DNA of 64,000 nucleotides from Denitromonas iodatirespirans (GCF_018524365.1 NZ_JAEKFT010000021.1:24112-88111), one strand, 5' to 3'; shown: positions 54,696 through 63,874, counted from the stretch's first letter. Translations and numbers: made by a program. Notes: generated by a model from the letters alone, not told the origin.

Positions 54696-55951
54696 CGCTG
54701 ATGATGATCCTCGTATTCGGCGCCCTGCTGGCGCTGGCCCTGCCGGTCGGCTACGCGCTGATCGTCAGCTCCGGCCTCGCGGCCATCACCGTCGGCGGCA
54801 TGCCGAGCGTGGCCGCGGTGGTCAAGATCTTCCAGCCCACGCAGAGCTTCCCGCTGCTGGCCATCCCCTTCTTCATGCTCTCGGGCAGCCTGATGATGGG
54901 CGGCGAACTGGGCCGCCGGCTGATCAACTTCGCCACCTTGCTGGTCGGCCGTTTCCACGGCGGACTGGGCCAGGTGACGGTGGTCGGCTCCACGGTGTTC
55001 GGCGGCGTGTCGGGCTCCGCCGTGGCCGAAGCCTCGGCGCTCGGCTCGATGCTCATCCCCTGGCAGAAGCGCGAAGGCTATCCAGGCGCCTTCGCCGCGG
55101 CGGCGACCGCCTCGTCCTCGGTCATCGCCGGCCTGATCCCGCCGTCGATCCCCCTCATCCTGTACGCCGCGGTGTCCAACGAATCGATAGCCTCGCTCTT
55201 CCTGGCGGGCGTCGTGCCCGGCCTGCTGCTGTGCGGCGGTTTCATGCTGACCTGCTACCTGTCGGGACGCCTGCGCGGATTCAAGCGTCTGGCCCAGACG
55301 GTCACCCTGCGCGACATCCTGCGCGCCACGCTCACCGCCCTGCCGGCCCTGGCCATGCCCGCGTTCATTGTGGTCCTGCTGCGCGCCGGCATTGCCACGC
55401 CCACCGAAGTGAGCGTGCTGGCGGTCTTCTACGGCCTGATGGTGGGGCTATTCGTGTATCGCGACCTGACCTGGGCGCGCTTCTACGAGGCCCTGGTGCA
55501 CACCTCGGTCACCACCGGCGTGGTCATGCTGGTGATTGCGGCATCCAACCTGGTCGGTTTCGTGCTCACGGTCGAGTCGGTGCCCACCGCAGTCGCCAAC
55601 TGGGCGCTGGCCACGCTCGAGTCGCCGATCCTGATCATCCTGATGATGAACGTCATCATGATCGTGGTCGGCATGTTCCTCGATCTACCCGCGGCCATTC
55701 TCCTGCTGGGCCCAACCTTCGTCGCCATCGGCAACGCCATCGGTCTCGACCTGATCCAGCTGGGCATCATGATGGCGGTGAACCTCAGCCTCGGGCTGTT
55801 CACCCCACCGGTGGGCACCACGCTATTCATCGCCGCGGCAATCTCGCAGGAGCGCGTCGGCGCCATCGCCAAGGAACTGTGGGCGTTCTACCTGGTGGCG
55901 CTCATCGTCCTTGGCCTGGTCTCCTACGTACCCGCCACCATCCTCTACTGA
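54692..55951 (+). CDS. dctM: TRAP transporter large permease DctM
   Basis: This 419-residue protein has the DctM pattern of 12 membrane segments: SFPLLAIPFFMLSGSLMMGG, TVVGSTVFGGVSGSAVAEASALGSMLIP, and SSSVIAGLIPPSIPLILYAAVSNESIASLFLAGVVPG, ending in NLSLGLFTPPVGTTLFIAAAI. It uses the sodium gradient to move the ligand delivered by DctP. GAGGAGG precedes the ATG at 54692. Confidence 0.95.
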   Translation: MTLMMILVFGALLALALPVGYALIVSSGLAAITVGGMPSVAAVVKIFQPTQSFPLLAIPFFMLSGSLMMGGELGRRLINFATLLVGRFHGGLGQVTVVGSTVFGGVSGSAVAEASALGSMLIPWQKREGYPGAFAAAATASSSVIAGLIPPSIPLILYAAVSNESIASLFLAGVVPGLLLCGGFMLTCYLSGRLRGFKRLAQTVTLRDILRATLTALPALAMPAFIVVLLRAGIATPTEVSVLAVFYGLMVGLFVYRDLTWARFYEALVHTSVTTGVVMLVIAASNLVGFVLTVESVPTAVANWALATLESPILIILMMNVIMIVVGMFLDLPAAILLLGPTFVAIGNAIGLDLIQLGIMMAVNLSLGLFTPPVGTTLFIAAAISQERVGAIAKELWAFYLVALIVLGLVSYVPATILY

Positions 55952-55952
55952 C

Positions 55953-56843
55953 ATGAGCGCTCACATGAACGACATCGCTTTCGCCGGCCTCGGCGCCATG
56001 GGGCTCCCGATGGCCCACAACCTTCTCCGCGCCGGGTTCAAGGTGCGCGGCATCGACCTCAACGAGACCGCCCTGACCGCGCTCGAAGCAGCCGGCGGCA
56101 CGCGCGCGGCCAGCGCCGCCGAGGGCGCCCGGGGCTCGGACGCACTGCTCCTGATGGTGGTGAACGCCGCGCAGGCCGAAGCCGTCCTCTTCGGCACCGG
56201 CGCCCTGGCGGCGATGTCGCCGGGCGCGATCGTGTGCCTGATGGCCACCTGCCCGCCGGGCGCGGTCGCGCGCATAGCCGAGCGGGTGACCGAGGCCGGC
56301 TGCCGCTTCATCGACGCCCCGGTCTCCGGCGGCACGGCCGGCGCCACCGCCGGCTCACTCACCATCATGGCCGCGGGGGCCGCCGAGGACTACGCGCGCA
56401 TCCGTCCGGTGTTCGAGGCCCTCGGCCAGCGCCTCTTCCATGTCGGCGAACGGGCCGGCCAGGGCGCCACGGTGAAGACCGTTAACCAGCTGCTGTGCGG
56501 TGTGCACATCGCGGTGGTCGCAGAGGCCTTCGCCCTGGCCGCCAAGGTAGGTGTCGATCTGGACATCCTGCTCGAGATCATGGGCGGCTCGTCCGCCGCC
56601 AGCTGGATGCTCAAGGATCGCGGGCCACGCATGTTGCTGCGCGACCCCGAGGTCAGCAGCGCGGTGGACATCTTCGTCAAGGACCTGGGCATCGTGCTCG
56701 AGGCCGGCCGCGAAGCCCAGGCCGCCCTTCCGATCGCAGCCGTCGCCCACCAGCTGTTCCTGGCCACCTCGGGCCGCGGCGAAGGCCGCGCCGACGACAG
56801 CCAGGTGATCCGCAGCTACCGCGCCCTCAACGGCACACGATGA
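55953..56843 (+). CDS. NAD(P)-dependent beta-hydroxyacid dehydrogenase (tartronate semialdehyde reductase-like)
   Basis: This protein of 292-296 residues belongs to the 3-hydroxyisobutyrate dehydrogenase/tartronate semialdehyde reductase family: IAFAGLGAMGLPMAHNLLRAG for NAD(P), DAPVSGGTAGATAGSLTIM for the substrate carboxylate, and GAxVKTVNQLL with the catalytic lysine. A late FVKDLGIVLE completes the signature. It starts two bases after the dctM stop, or at ATG 55965; neither has a clear ribosome site, so translation is probably coupled. It could feed D-glycerate to the kinase encoded at 60855. Confidence 0.9.
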   Translation: MSAHMNDIAFAGLGAMGLPMAHNLLRAGFKVRGIDLNETALTALEAAGGTRAASAAEGARGSDALLLMVVNAAQAEAVLFGTGALAAMSPGAIVCLMATCPPGAVARIAERVTEAGCRFIDAPVSGGTAGATAGSLTIMAAGAAEDYARIRPVFEALGQRLFHVGERAGQGATVKTVNQLLCGVHIAVVAEAFALAAKVGVDLDILLEIMGGSSAASWMLKDRGPRMLLRDPEVSSAVDIFVKDLGIVLEAGREAQAALPIAAVAHQLFLATSGRGEGRADDSQVIRSYRALNGTR

Positions 56844-56897
56844 TGGCCACCCGCGCAGACACCGCCCGGTCTGCGCGCCGCGCCGACCCCGACCGCC

Positions 56898-57776
56898 ATG
56901 TTCCTGGAAATCACCAGCATCGTCCTCCCGGTCTTCGCCGTGATCGTGGTGGGCTTCATCTACGGATGGCGCCATCGGCCGGACATGCTCGCCACCAACC
57001 AGGAGAACATGGACATCTTTGTGCCGGCGCTGATCTTCTCGGCGCTGGCCAGCCAGTCCTTCTCCTTCGCCGACGTGAAGATGGTGGCCATCGGCGGCAC
57101 GATCATCGTGCTCGGCTCGGGGCTGCTGGGCCTGCCCGTCGCACGCGCGCTCGGCTATTCGCCGCGCACCCTGCTGCCGCCGCTGATGTTCAAGAACGCC
57201 GGCAACATGGGCCTGCCGCTGCTACTGCTGGCCTTCGGACACAAGGCGCTGCCGGCGGCGGTGATCCTGTTCCTGATCGAGAACGTGCTGCACTTCACCA
57301 TCTCCAGCCTGTGGCTGGGCAACAGCCTCAAGCTGTGGCGGGTGCTGCGCGAGCCGGTGTTCATTGCCGGCGCAGCAGGCATATTTGTCAGCGCCACCAG
57401 CGCCACCCTGTGGCCGCCGGTGCTGGCCGCCTTCAAGGTAATGGGCGATGTGTCCGCCGGGCTGATGCTCTTCGCCCTGGGGGTACGGCTCAATACCGCC
57501 CCCTTCGCCGAGTGGCGCATCGGCCTGGTGGGCGCGGTTACCACGCCGGCCACTGGCATGCTGCTGGCGGCGCTGTTCTGCTGGCTCTTCAGCCTGTCGT
57601 CGGCGGAGACGGACGTGCTGCTGCTCTTCGGGGCGCTGCCGCCGGCGGTGCTCAACTACATGTTCGCCGAGCGCTACGGCCAGGAGCCGGAGAAGGTGGC
57701 CGCGATCGTGATTGCCGGCAACCTGGCAGCGCTGCTGTCCATCTCGCTCGCCCTGGCGATCCGGCTCTCGTCATGA
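56898..57776 (+). CDS. AEC family transporter
   Basis: This 292-residue membrane protein has about ten hydrophobic segments and the auxin-efflux-carrier layout, with VVGFIYGWRH in the first loop, QENMDIFVPALIFSALA, LLPPLMFKNAGNMGLPLLLLAFG and a C-terminal FGALPPAVLNYMFAERYGQE. AEC carriers move small carboxylates such as malate or malonate. It sits in the middle of the catabolic cluster and may be a second port for the substrate or an exporter of an acid by-product. Confidence 0.92.
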   Translation: MFLEITSIVLPVFAVIVVGFIYGWRHRPDMLATNQENMDIFVPALIFSALASQSFSFADVKMVAIGGTIIVLGSGLLGLPVARALGYSPRTLLPPLMFKNAGNMGLPLLLLAFGHKALPAAVILFLIENVLHFTISSLWLGNSLKLWRVLREPVFIAGAAGIFVSATSATLWPPVLAAFKVMGDVSAGLMLFALGVRLNTAPFAEWRIGLVGAVTTPATGMLLAALFCWLFSLSSAETDVLLLFGALPPAVLNYMFAERYGQEPEKVAAIVIAGNLAALLSISLALAIRLSS

Positions 57777-57878
57777 TCCCGCCACGCCCCGGCTGACGCG
57801 CCCGGCCACCCCCCATCGTCATTCCCACGACACCACGGCCCGCCAGCTCATGGCGCCGGCCCCAGGAGGCCTACGCCC

Positions 57879-59864
57879 ATGCAAAACGCCACTTCCGACG
57901 CGATGGCCAACGCCATCCGCTTTCTCTCCCTGGACACCATCGTCCACGCCGGCGAAGGCCACCAGGGCGTACCCCTGGGCATGGCCGAAATCGCCACCGC
58001 CCTGTTCGCCCGGCATCTGAAGTTCGATGCGGCCAACCCCACCTGGCCCGACCGCGACCGCTTCGTGCTCTCCAACGGTCACGGCTCGATGCTGTTGTAC
58101 TCGCTGCTCTACCTGACCGGCTACGAAAAGATCAGCCTCGACCAGGTCAAGACCTTCCGCGAACTGGGCTCGCACTGCGCCGGCCACCCCGAGATCGACC
58201 CGGCCTGCGGCATCGAGGTCACCACCGGCCCGCTCGGCCAGGGCATTGCCAACGCCTTCGGCATGGCGGTGGCCGAGGCCTATCTGAGCGCCCGCTTCGG
58301 CACGGAATTGGTCGACCACCACACCTACGCCTTCGTCGGCGACGGCTGCCTGCAGGAGGGCGTCGGCCAGGAAATGATCTCGCTCGCCGGCCACCTGCGC
58401 CTGGGCAAACTCATCCTATTCTGGGACGACAACAAGATCACCGACGACGGCGCCACCGCGCTGTCGATCAGCGAAGACGTGGCCGCCCGTTTCCGTGCCG
58501 CCGACTGGCAGGTGATCGAACTCGACGGCCGCGACGTCGACGCGGTGTCGGCCGCGATAACCCTCGCCAAACAAGACCCGCGCCCCTCCCTGCTCGCCTG
58601 CCGCACCACCATCGGCCGCGGCATCCCGCGCGTGCAGGGCCAGCGTGGCGGGCACAGCGCCCGCCTCTACCCGGAAGATGCCGCCGCCGCGCGCGAACTG
58701 CTCGGCTGGACTCATGCACCCTTCGAGATCCCCGCCGACCTCCTCGCCACCTGGCGCGCTGCCGGCCGGCGCAGCAAGGCCGAGCACGCCGCGTGGCGCG
58801 CGCGCCTCGCCGCGCTGAGCGCCGCCGACCGCGCCGAGTTCGAGCGCGTGCAGGCCGGCGAACTGCCCGCCGGATGGCGCGAGGTGCTGCTGGCCTACAA
58901 GCAGCGCGCCGCCGCCGACACCGAGCCCAAGCCCAAGCCCGGCATCTTCGCCTCGGCCGAGATCAACGACCTGCTGGTCGATGTCCTGCCCGAGCGCATC
59001 GTCGGTTGTGCCGATCTGGAAGCGCCCACCTCGCACAAGCGCAGCCTCGCCGCCTTCACCGCCGAGGACCGCGCCGGCGCCTATGTGCATTGCGGCGTGC
59101 GCGAGCACGTCATGGGCGCGATGGCCACCGGCATTGCCGCGCACGGCGGCGCCATCCCGCTGGCGGTGACCTACCTGGCCTTCTCCGACTACGAGCGCCC
59201 AGCCATGCGCATGGCGGCGCTGATGGGCCTGCCGGTCAAATTCGTGTTCAGCCACGACTCCATCGGCGTCGGCAAGAACGGCCCGACGCACCAGCCGGTG
59301 GAAATCCTCGCCGCGCTGCGCGCCATGCCCAACATGCTGGTGATGCGCCCGGCCGATGCGGTGGAAGCCGCCGAATGCTGGGAGGTTGCCCTCGAACAGC
59401 GGCACACCCCGGCGAGCCTGATCTTCGCGCGCCAAGCACTGCCCACGGTACGCAGCCACCACAGCGACGACAACCTGTCGCGCCGTGGCGCCTATGTGCT
59501 GGCCGATGCCGACGGCGGCGCGCGTGCCGTCACGCTGCTGGCGACCGGCTCTGAGGTCGCCATCGCGCTGGCCGCCCGCGACCTGCTGCGGGCCGACGGC
59601 ATCCCCACCGCCGTGGTGTCGATGCCCTGCTGGGCGCTCTTCGATGCGCAGGACGCCGACTACCGCCACGCCGTGCTCGGCGCAGACACCGTGCGCGTCG
59701 GCGTCGAAGCGGCCATGCGCTTCGGCTGGGACCAGTACCTGGGCAGCCGCGGCGGCTTCGTCGGCATGACCGGCTTTGGTGCCTCCGGCCCGGCCGACCA
59801 GCTGTACGCGCATTTCGGCATCACCCCGGCCGCCGTCGCCGCCGAAGCCAAGCGCCACCTCTGA
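57879..59864 (+). CDS. Full-length transketolase, divergent
   Basis: This 661-residue protein is an undivided transketolase: SLDTIVHAGEGHQGVPLGMAEI, FVLSNGHGSMLLYSLLYLTGY, EVTTGPLGQGIANAFGMA, TPP motif VGDGCLQEGVGQEM...ILFWDDNKI, the catalytic Glu in YVHCGVREHVMGAMATGIAAHGG, and DSIGVGKNGPTHQPVE. Several residues depart from TktA-type enzymes (REH for REF, GKNGPTHQ for GEDGPTHQ, ITDDG for ISIDG, GLGQ kept). It lies 102 bases after the AEC gene. A second transketolase in a cluster that already has a split one points to a specialised reaction. Confidence 0.92.
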   Translation: MQNATSDAMANAIRFLSLDTIVHAGEGHQGVPLGMAEIATALFARHLKFDAANPTWPDRDRFVLSNGHGSMLLYSLLYLTGYEKISLDQVKTFRELGSHCAGHPEIDPACGIEVTTGPLGQGIANAFGMAVAEAYLSARFGTELVDHHTYAFVGDGCLQEGVGQEMISLAGHLRLGKLILFWDDNKITDDGATALSISEDVAARFRAADWQVIELDGRDVDAVSAAITLAKQDPRPSLLACRTTIGRGIPRVQGQRGGHSARLYPEDAAAARELLGWTHAPFEIPADLLATWRAAGRRSKAEHAAWRARLAALSAADRAEFERVQAGELPAGWREVLLAYKQRAAADTEPKPKPGIFASAEINDLLVDVLPERIVGCADLEAPTSHKRSLAAFTAEDRAGAYVHCGVREHVMGAMATGIAAHGGAIPLAVTYLAFSDYERPAMRMAALMGLPVKFVFSHDSIGVGKNGPTHQPVEILAALRAMPNMLVMRPADAVEAAECWEVALEQRHTPASLIFARQALPTVRSHHSDDNLSRRGAYVLADADGGARAVTLLATGSEVAIALAARDLLRADGIPTAVVSMPCWALFDAQDADYRHAVLGADTVRVGVEAAMRFGWDQYLGSRGGFVGMTGFGASGPADQLYAHFGITPAAVAAEAKRHL

Positions 59865-59889
59865 CCCCTCATTCCCGAAAGGTACAACC

Positions 59890-60855
59890 ATGCACAAGAT
59901 CGTCTTTCTCGACCGCGCCACCATCGCCCCGCAGATCACCCTGCGCCGCCCCGCCTTTGCGCATGAGCTGATCACCCACGAGCACACGCGTCCGGACGAG
60001 GTCGCCGCCCGCCTCGCCGGCGCATCGATCGCAATCACCAACAAGGTGGCGCTGACCGCCGACATGCTCGAACAACTGCCGGACCTGCGCCTAATCGCCG
60101 TGGCCGCGACCGGCACCGACTGCGTCGACAAGGCCTGGTGCCAGCGTCAAGGCATCGCCGTGGCCAACATCCGCGGCTACGCGGTCAACACCGTCCCCGA
60201 GCACACCTTCGCGCTGATCCTTGCGCTGCGGCGCAACCTCGTCGCCTACCGCGAGGACGTGATCCGTGACGAGTGGCAAAAATCGGGGCAGTTCTGCTTC
60301 TTCAACCACGCCATCCACGACCTCGCTGGCGCACGTCTTGGCATCATCGGCGAAGGCGTGCTGGGTCAGAGCGTCGCCGCGCTGGCCCGCGCCTTCGGCA
60401 TGGTGCCGCTGTTCGCGACCCACAAGGGAAAGAGCGGCTTCGGCCAGCTCTACACGCCGTGGGACGAGGTGCTCGCCACCAGCGACATCATCACCCTGCA
60501 CAGCCCGCTCACGCCCGACACGCGGAACATGATCGCGCTGCCCGAATTCCGCGCGATGGCGCGCCGGCCGCTGATCGTGAACACCGCACGCGGCGGCCTG
60601 GTCGACGAGGCGGCGCTGGTGCAGGCACTCGACGAAGGCCTGATCAGCGGCGCCGGCTTCGACGTCACACTGGGCGAGCCGCCGGCCGCCGACAGCCCCA
60701 TGATGCGCATCGCCTCGCGCCCCAACGTGATCCTCACGCCGCATGTCGCCTGGGCTTCGGATGAAGCGCAGCAGACGCTGGCCGACCAGTTGATGGACAA
60801 CATCGAGCACTTCGTCGCCGGCACGCCGCGCAATCTCGTCGAGGGCACCTACTGA
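59890..60855 (+). CDS. D-2-hydroxyacid dehydrogenase (hydroxypyruvate/glyoxylate reductase-like)
   Basis: This 321-residue protein closely follows serine-cycle type hydroxypyruvate reductases: VFLDRATI at the start, LRLIAVAATGTDCVDK, RGYAVNTVPEHTFALILALRRN, QFCFFNHAIHDLAGARLGIIGEGVLG for NADH, catalytic Arg in NTARGGLVDEAAL, Glu in LGEPPAADSP and His in TPHVAWAS. It probably reduces hydroxypyruvate to D-glycerate. GAAAGG precedes the ATG. The kinase gene starts at its stop codon (TGATG). Confidence 0.92.
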   Translation: MHKIVFLDRATIAPQITLRRPAFAHELITHEHTRPDEVAARLAGASIAITNKVALTADMLEQLPDLRLIAVAATGTDCVDKAWCQRQGIAVANIRGYAVNTVPEHTFALILALRRNLVAYREDVIRDEWQKSGQFCFFNHAIHDLAGARLGIIGEGVLGQSVAALARAFGMVPLFATHKGKSGFGQLYTPWDEVLATSDIITLHSPLTPDTRNMIALPEFRAMARRPLIVNTARGGLVDEAALVQALDEGLISGAGFDVTLGEPPAADSPMMRIASRPNVILTPHVAWASDEAQQTLADQLMDNIEHFVAGTPRNLVEGTY

Positions 60856-62117
60856 TGGCAGCGGCCCCGCGTGACTTGCTGCGCCGCATGTTCGATGCGG
60901 CGATCGCCGCCGCACAGCCGGCCCGCTGCGTCCCACCCCACCTCCCCGCTGCCCCCAAGGGGCGGCTGGTGGTGATCGGTGCCGGCAAGGCGTCGGCAGC
61001 CATGGCGCGCGCGGTCGAGGATCACTGGGCCGGACCGCTCGACGGCCTGGTCGTCACCCGCTACGGCTACGCCGTGCCCTGCGAACGGATCGAGATCGTC
61101 GAGGCCGCCCACCCGGTGCCGGATGCCGCGGGCCTGACCGCCACCGCCCGCCTGCTCGAACGGGTGAAGAACCTGACCGAGGACGATCTGGTGCTGTGCC
61201 TCATCTCGGGCGGCGGCTCGGCCTTGCTGACGGCCCCCATCGAAGGACTCTCGCTCGAAGACAAGCAAGCCATCAATCTTGCCCTGCTGAAGTCGGGCGC
61301 CACCATCAGCGAGATGAACTGCATTCGCCGTCACCTTTCATCCATCAAGGGCGGGCGCCTCGCCGCCGCCTGCCATCCGGCCCGCGTCCTCACCCTGCAA
61401 CTCTCCGACGTGCCCGGCGACGACCCGATGAACATCGCCTCGGGCCCGACGGTGGCCGACCCGACCACCTGCAACGACGCCCTGGCCATCGTCCTCCGGT
61501 ACGCCATCGATCTGCCCCGGGCGGCATTGACCGTGCTGGAGAGCCAGGCCGGGGAAAGCATCAAGCCGGGCGACCCAAGGCTGGCCCGCGCCGAGACCCG
61601 CATCGTCGCGACACCCCAGCAGTCCCTGGAAGCGGCCGCCGCCATTGCCCGCGAGGCCGGCATTGAAGCGCATATTCTCGGCGACAGCCTCGAAGGAGAA
61701 GCCCGTGACGCCGGCACCTGGATGGCCGGCATCGCCCGCCAGGTCGCCAACCGCCAGCAACCCTTCCGCACGCCCTGTGTGCTGCTCTCCGGCGGGGAAA
61801 CCACCGTCACCGTGCGCGGCGACGGACGCGGCGGCCGGAATGTCGAATTTTTGCTTGCACTGGCACTGGGCCTCAACGGCCAGCCCGGTATCCACGCACT
61901 GGCCGGCGATACCGACGGGGTCGACGGCGCCGAGGAGATCGCGGGCGCAATCATTGCGCCGGACACCCTCGAACGCGCATGGGCCGCGGGGACCCCACCC
62001 CAGGACGCCCTCGCGCGCAACGACGCCCACACCTTCTTCGAGCGCCTCGGAGATTCCGTGGTGACGGGCCCCACCCTGACCAATGTGAACGACTTTCGCG
62101 CCATTCTCATTGCCTGA
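60855..62117 (+). CDS. Glycerate 2-kinase (MOFRL family)
   Basis: This 420-residue protein is a DUF4147/MOFRL-type glycerate kinase, which turns D-glycerate into 2-phosphoglycerate. It has VIGAGKASAAMARAVE, HPVPDAAG, CLISGGGSALL, LLKSGATISEMNCIRRHLSSIKGGRLA and the MOFRL part LLSGGETTVTVRGDGRGGRNVEFLLALAL with DTDGVDGAEE. Its start overlaps the reductase stop by one base, so the two act together. It is the exit from the cluster to glycolysis. Confidence 0.95.
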   Translation: MAAAPRDLLRRMFDAAIAAAQPARCVPPHLPAAPKGRLVVIGAGKASAAMARAVEDHWAGPLDGLVVTRYGYAVPCERIEIVEAAHPVPDAAGLTATARLLERVKNLTEDDLVLCLISGGGSALLTAPIEGLSLEDKQAINLALLKSGATISEMNCIRRHLSSIKGGRLAAACHPARVLTLQLSDVPGDDPMNIASGPTVADPTTCNDALAIVLRYAIDLPRAALTVLESQAGESIKPGDPRLARAETRIVATPQQSLEAAAAIAREAGIEAHILGDSLEGEARDAGTWMAGIARQVANRQQPFRTPCVLLSGGETTVTVRGDGRGGRNVEFLLALALGLNGQPGIHALAGDTDGVDGAEEIAGAIIAPDTLERAWAAGTPPQDALARNDAHTFFERLGDSVVTGPTLTNVNDFRAILIA

Positions 62118-62231
62118 CCGACGCCCGTGACGGTCACGGTCCGCCTCGCGTATGCGCCCATGCGGAAGCGAGCTTGTAATGTGACGTCCGCGAACCGACG
62201 AACATCGAAGATTCGGCTTTGTGCGGAAGGT

Positions 62232-62333
62232 GGGCCGGGTGGAGGGCCGGGTGGAGGGCCGGGTGGAGGGCCGGGTGGAGGGCCGGGTGGAGGGCCGGGT
62301 GGAGGGCCGGGTGGAGGGCCGGGTGGAGGGCCG
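62232..62333. repeat. Tandem repeat of GGGCCGGGTGGA, eight copies plus a half
   Basis: Eight identical 12-base units run from 62232 to 62327, followed by GGGCCG. The unit encodes Pro-Gly-Gly-Gly in one frame, but no gene with a ribosome site uses it. Perfect copies suggest recent slippage and a variable number between strains. Confidence 0.95.
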
Positions 62334-62338
62334 AAAAG

Positions 62339-62367
62339 CAAAAACGCGGCGAAGAGCCGCGTTTTTC
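62339..62367 (+). terminator. Rho-independent terminator after the catabolic cluster
   Basis: AAAACGCGGC (62341-62350) and GCCGCGTTTT (62356-62365) enclose a five-base loop GAAGA and are followed by T. The A run before the stem makes it work in both directions. It lies 222 bases after the glycerate kinase stop. Confidence 0.85.
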
Positions 62368-62568
62368 ATAATGTCTGGCGGAGAGGGCGTCCGCCATTGA
62401 TTAGTCCAACAGAGTCCACTGACATCCAGAACGCAAACAGTATCACCATGTTTTTATTCTAGTTTTTAAGGCACACTCGTTCTTCAGTCTTGTAGCGTCC
62501 AGAAGCGTTCGACAACATACACCCACAAAGTGGTGGGCAGAATGGTGGGCTGAGAGGTAGACCGAGAC

Positions 62569-63773
62569 ATGGCATTGACGGCTCTTGAGATCAAGAATGC
62601 AAAGCAGGGGATGTTCGCTGACGGCAATGGGCTGTATCTCCGGGTGCAGCCCAATGGCGCCAAATCCTGGATCTTCCGATATCAGATCGATGCACGACGA
62701 TGGGCCTGGGTTCTCTCAATGCAACGTCTGCGATCGACGCCCGCGCTGAAGTTGCACTACTGCGGAAACAAATCGCAAGCGGTCTCGATCCGATCGATCA
62801 CCGCCGCGAGGCAGTGTTGGCGGAGGCGCGCGCAAAGGCGTCCGTCAAGGTGACTTTTCGCGACGTCACGCTCGAATACATCGAAGCCCACCAGCCTTCC
62901 TGGCGCAACGCCAAACACGGACAGCAATGGCGTAACACGCTGGAAACCTACGCTTTCCCCAAATAGGGCAACCTGCAGCCGGACGCCATCACGACCGATC
63001 ACATCCTGAGCGTTCTCAAGCCCATCTGGCAGACAAAGACGGAAACGGCCGCGCGTGTGCGCTCAAGAATCGAGTTGGTGCTTTCATTTGCAAAGGCGAA
63101 GAAGCTGCGATCCGGCGAAAATCCCGCAATCTGGCGAGGACATCTCGACGCGTTGCTTCCCAAACAAGGGAAAGATCGCGCCCGCGGTCCACCACGCCGC
63201 ACTTCCCTACAGCAAGATGTCCGCCTTCATGCGCGCACTGCGTGCAAAAAAAGAGGACAAGGCGCCCGCACGCTGGAATTCACCATTCTGACCGGATCTC
63301 GCTCCGGGGAGGTTCGAGGCATGCGGTGGAGAGAAGTAGACTGGGCATCTGGTGTCTGGACGATCCCGGCTGAACGAATGAAAGGCGCACGGACCCATCG
63401 CGTCCCGCTATCCAGTCGCGCGCTCGAGTTGCTGAACGAACTTCCCAAGGGAGTTGCCGACGAACTGGTCTTTCCCGGCGAGCGATCCGGTCGCCCGCTG
63501 TCAGACATGACACTGAGCGCGATTATCAAGCGCCTGCCCCCATCCAGCGAGTGGATTGACGCCAGGTCGGGCAAACTCGCAACGCAGCACGGATTCAGAT
63601 CGTCGTTCCGTGACAGGGTCGCAGAGCGAACTGATTATCCGCATGAGATGGCTGAGATTGCCCTCGCCCACACCATCGACAACAAGGTAGAAGCAGCCTA
63701 TCGGCGTGGCGACATGCTGGAGAAACGTCGGGAGATGATGGAAGCCTGGTGCCGCTGGTGCGCCGCCAAGTGA
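62569..63773 (+). pseudogene. Broken tyrosine-type phage/island integrase
   Basis: The N-terminus (ALTALEIKNAKQGMFADGNGLYLRVQPNGAKSWIFRY) and C-terminus (LTGSRSGEVRGMRWREVD with the first catalytic Arg, HGFRSSFRD, and AYRRGDMLEKRREMMEAW with the catalytic Tyr) are those of a P4-like DUF4102 integrase. The reading frame is broken by a frameshift near 62695, an in-frame TAG at 62964, a frameshift near 63175 and a return near 63275. No functional protein can be made. It marks an old genomic-island or prophage end. Confidence 0.9.
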
Positions 63774-63874
63774 CTCAATCCGTACAGCCAGGAATTCATG
63801 GCCAACAAGGCTCTCAGACCTATCAAATGGGCGAGCAACGGCGAAGGATTAGACGGCCACCTACCACGAACGTT

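Larger units (their letters stand above)
62118..62568. other. Intergenic region: tandem repeat, terminator and integrase upstream region
   Basis: This 451-base gap holds a 12-bp tandem repeat (62232-62333), a terminator (62339-62367), a small hairpin TGGCGGA...TCCGCCA (62376-62396) and then about 170 bases of lower GC leading to the broken integrase. The region from 62397 has no gene. A 12-base match of TGGCGGAGAGGG to the complement of tRNA-Ser 3' ends is noted but is better explained by the hairpin. Confidence 0.6.

Noticed and set aside
62232..62333. Possible CRISPR array
   Set aside because: The units are head-to-tail 12-mers with no spacers, so this is a simple tandem repeat.
62374..62396. 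Fragment of a tRNA-Ser 3' end (attachment site)
   Set aside because: Only about 12 bases match and the same bases form a local hairpin TGGCGGA/TCCGCCA; no tRNA body is present on either side.
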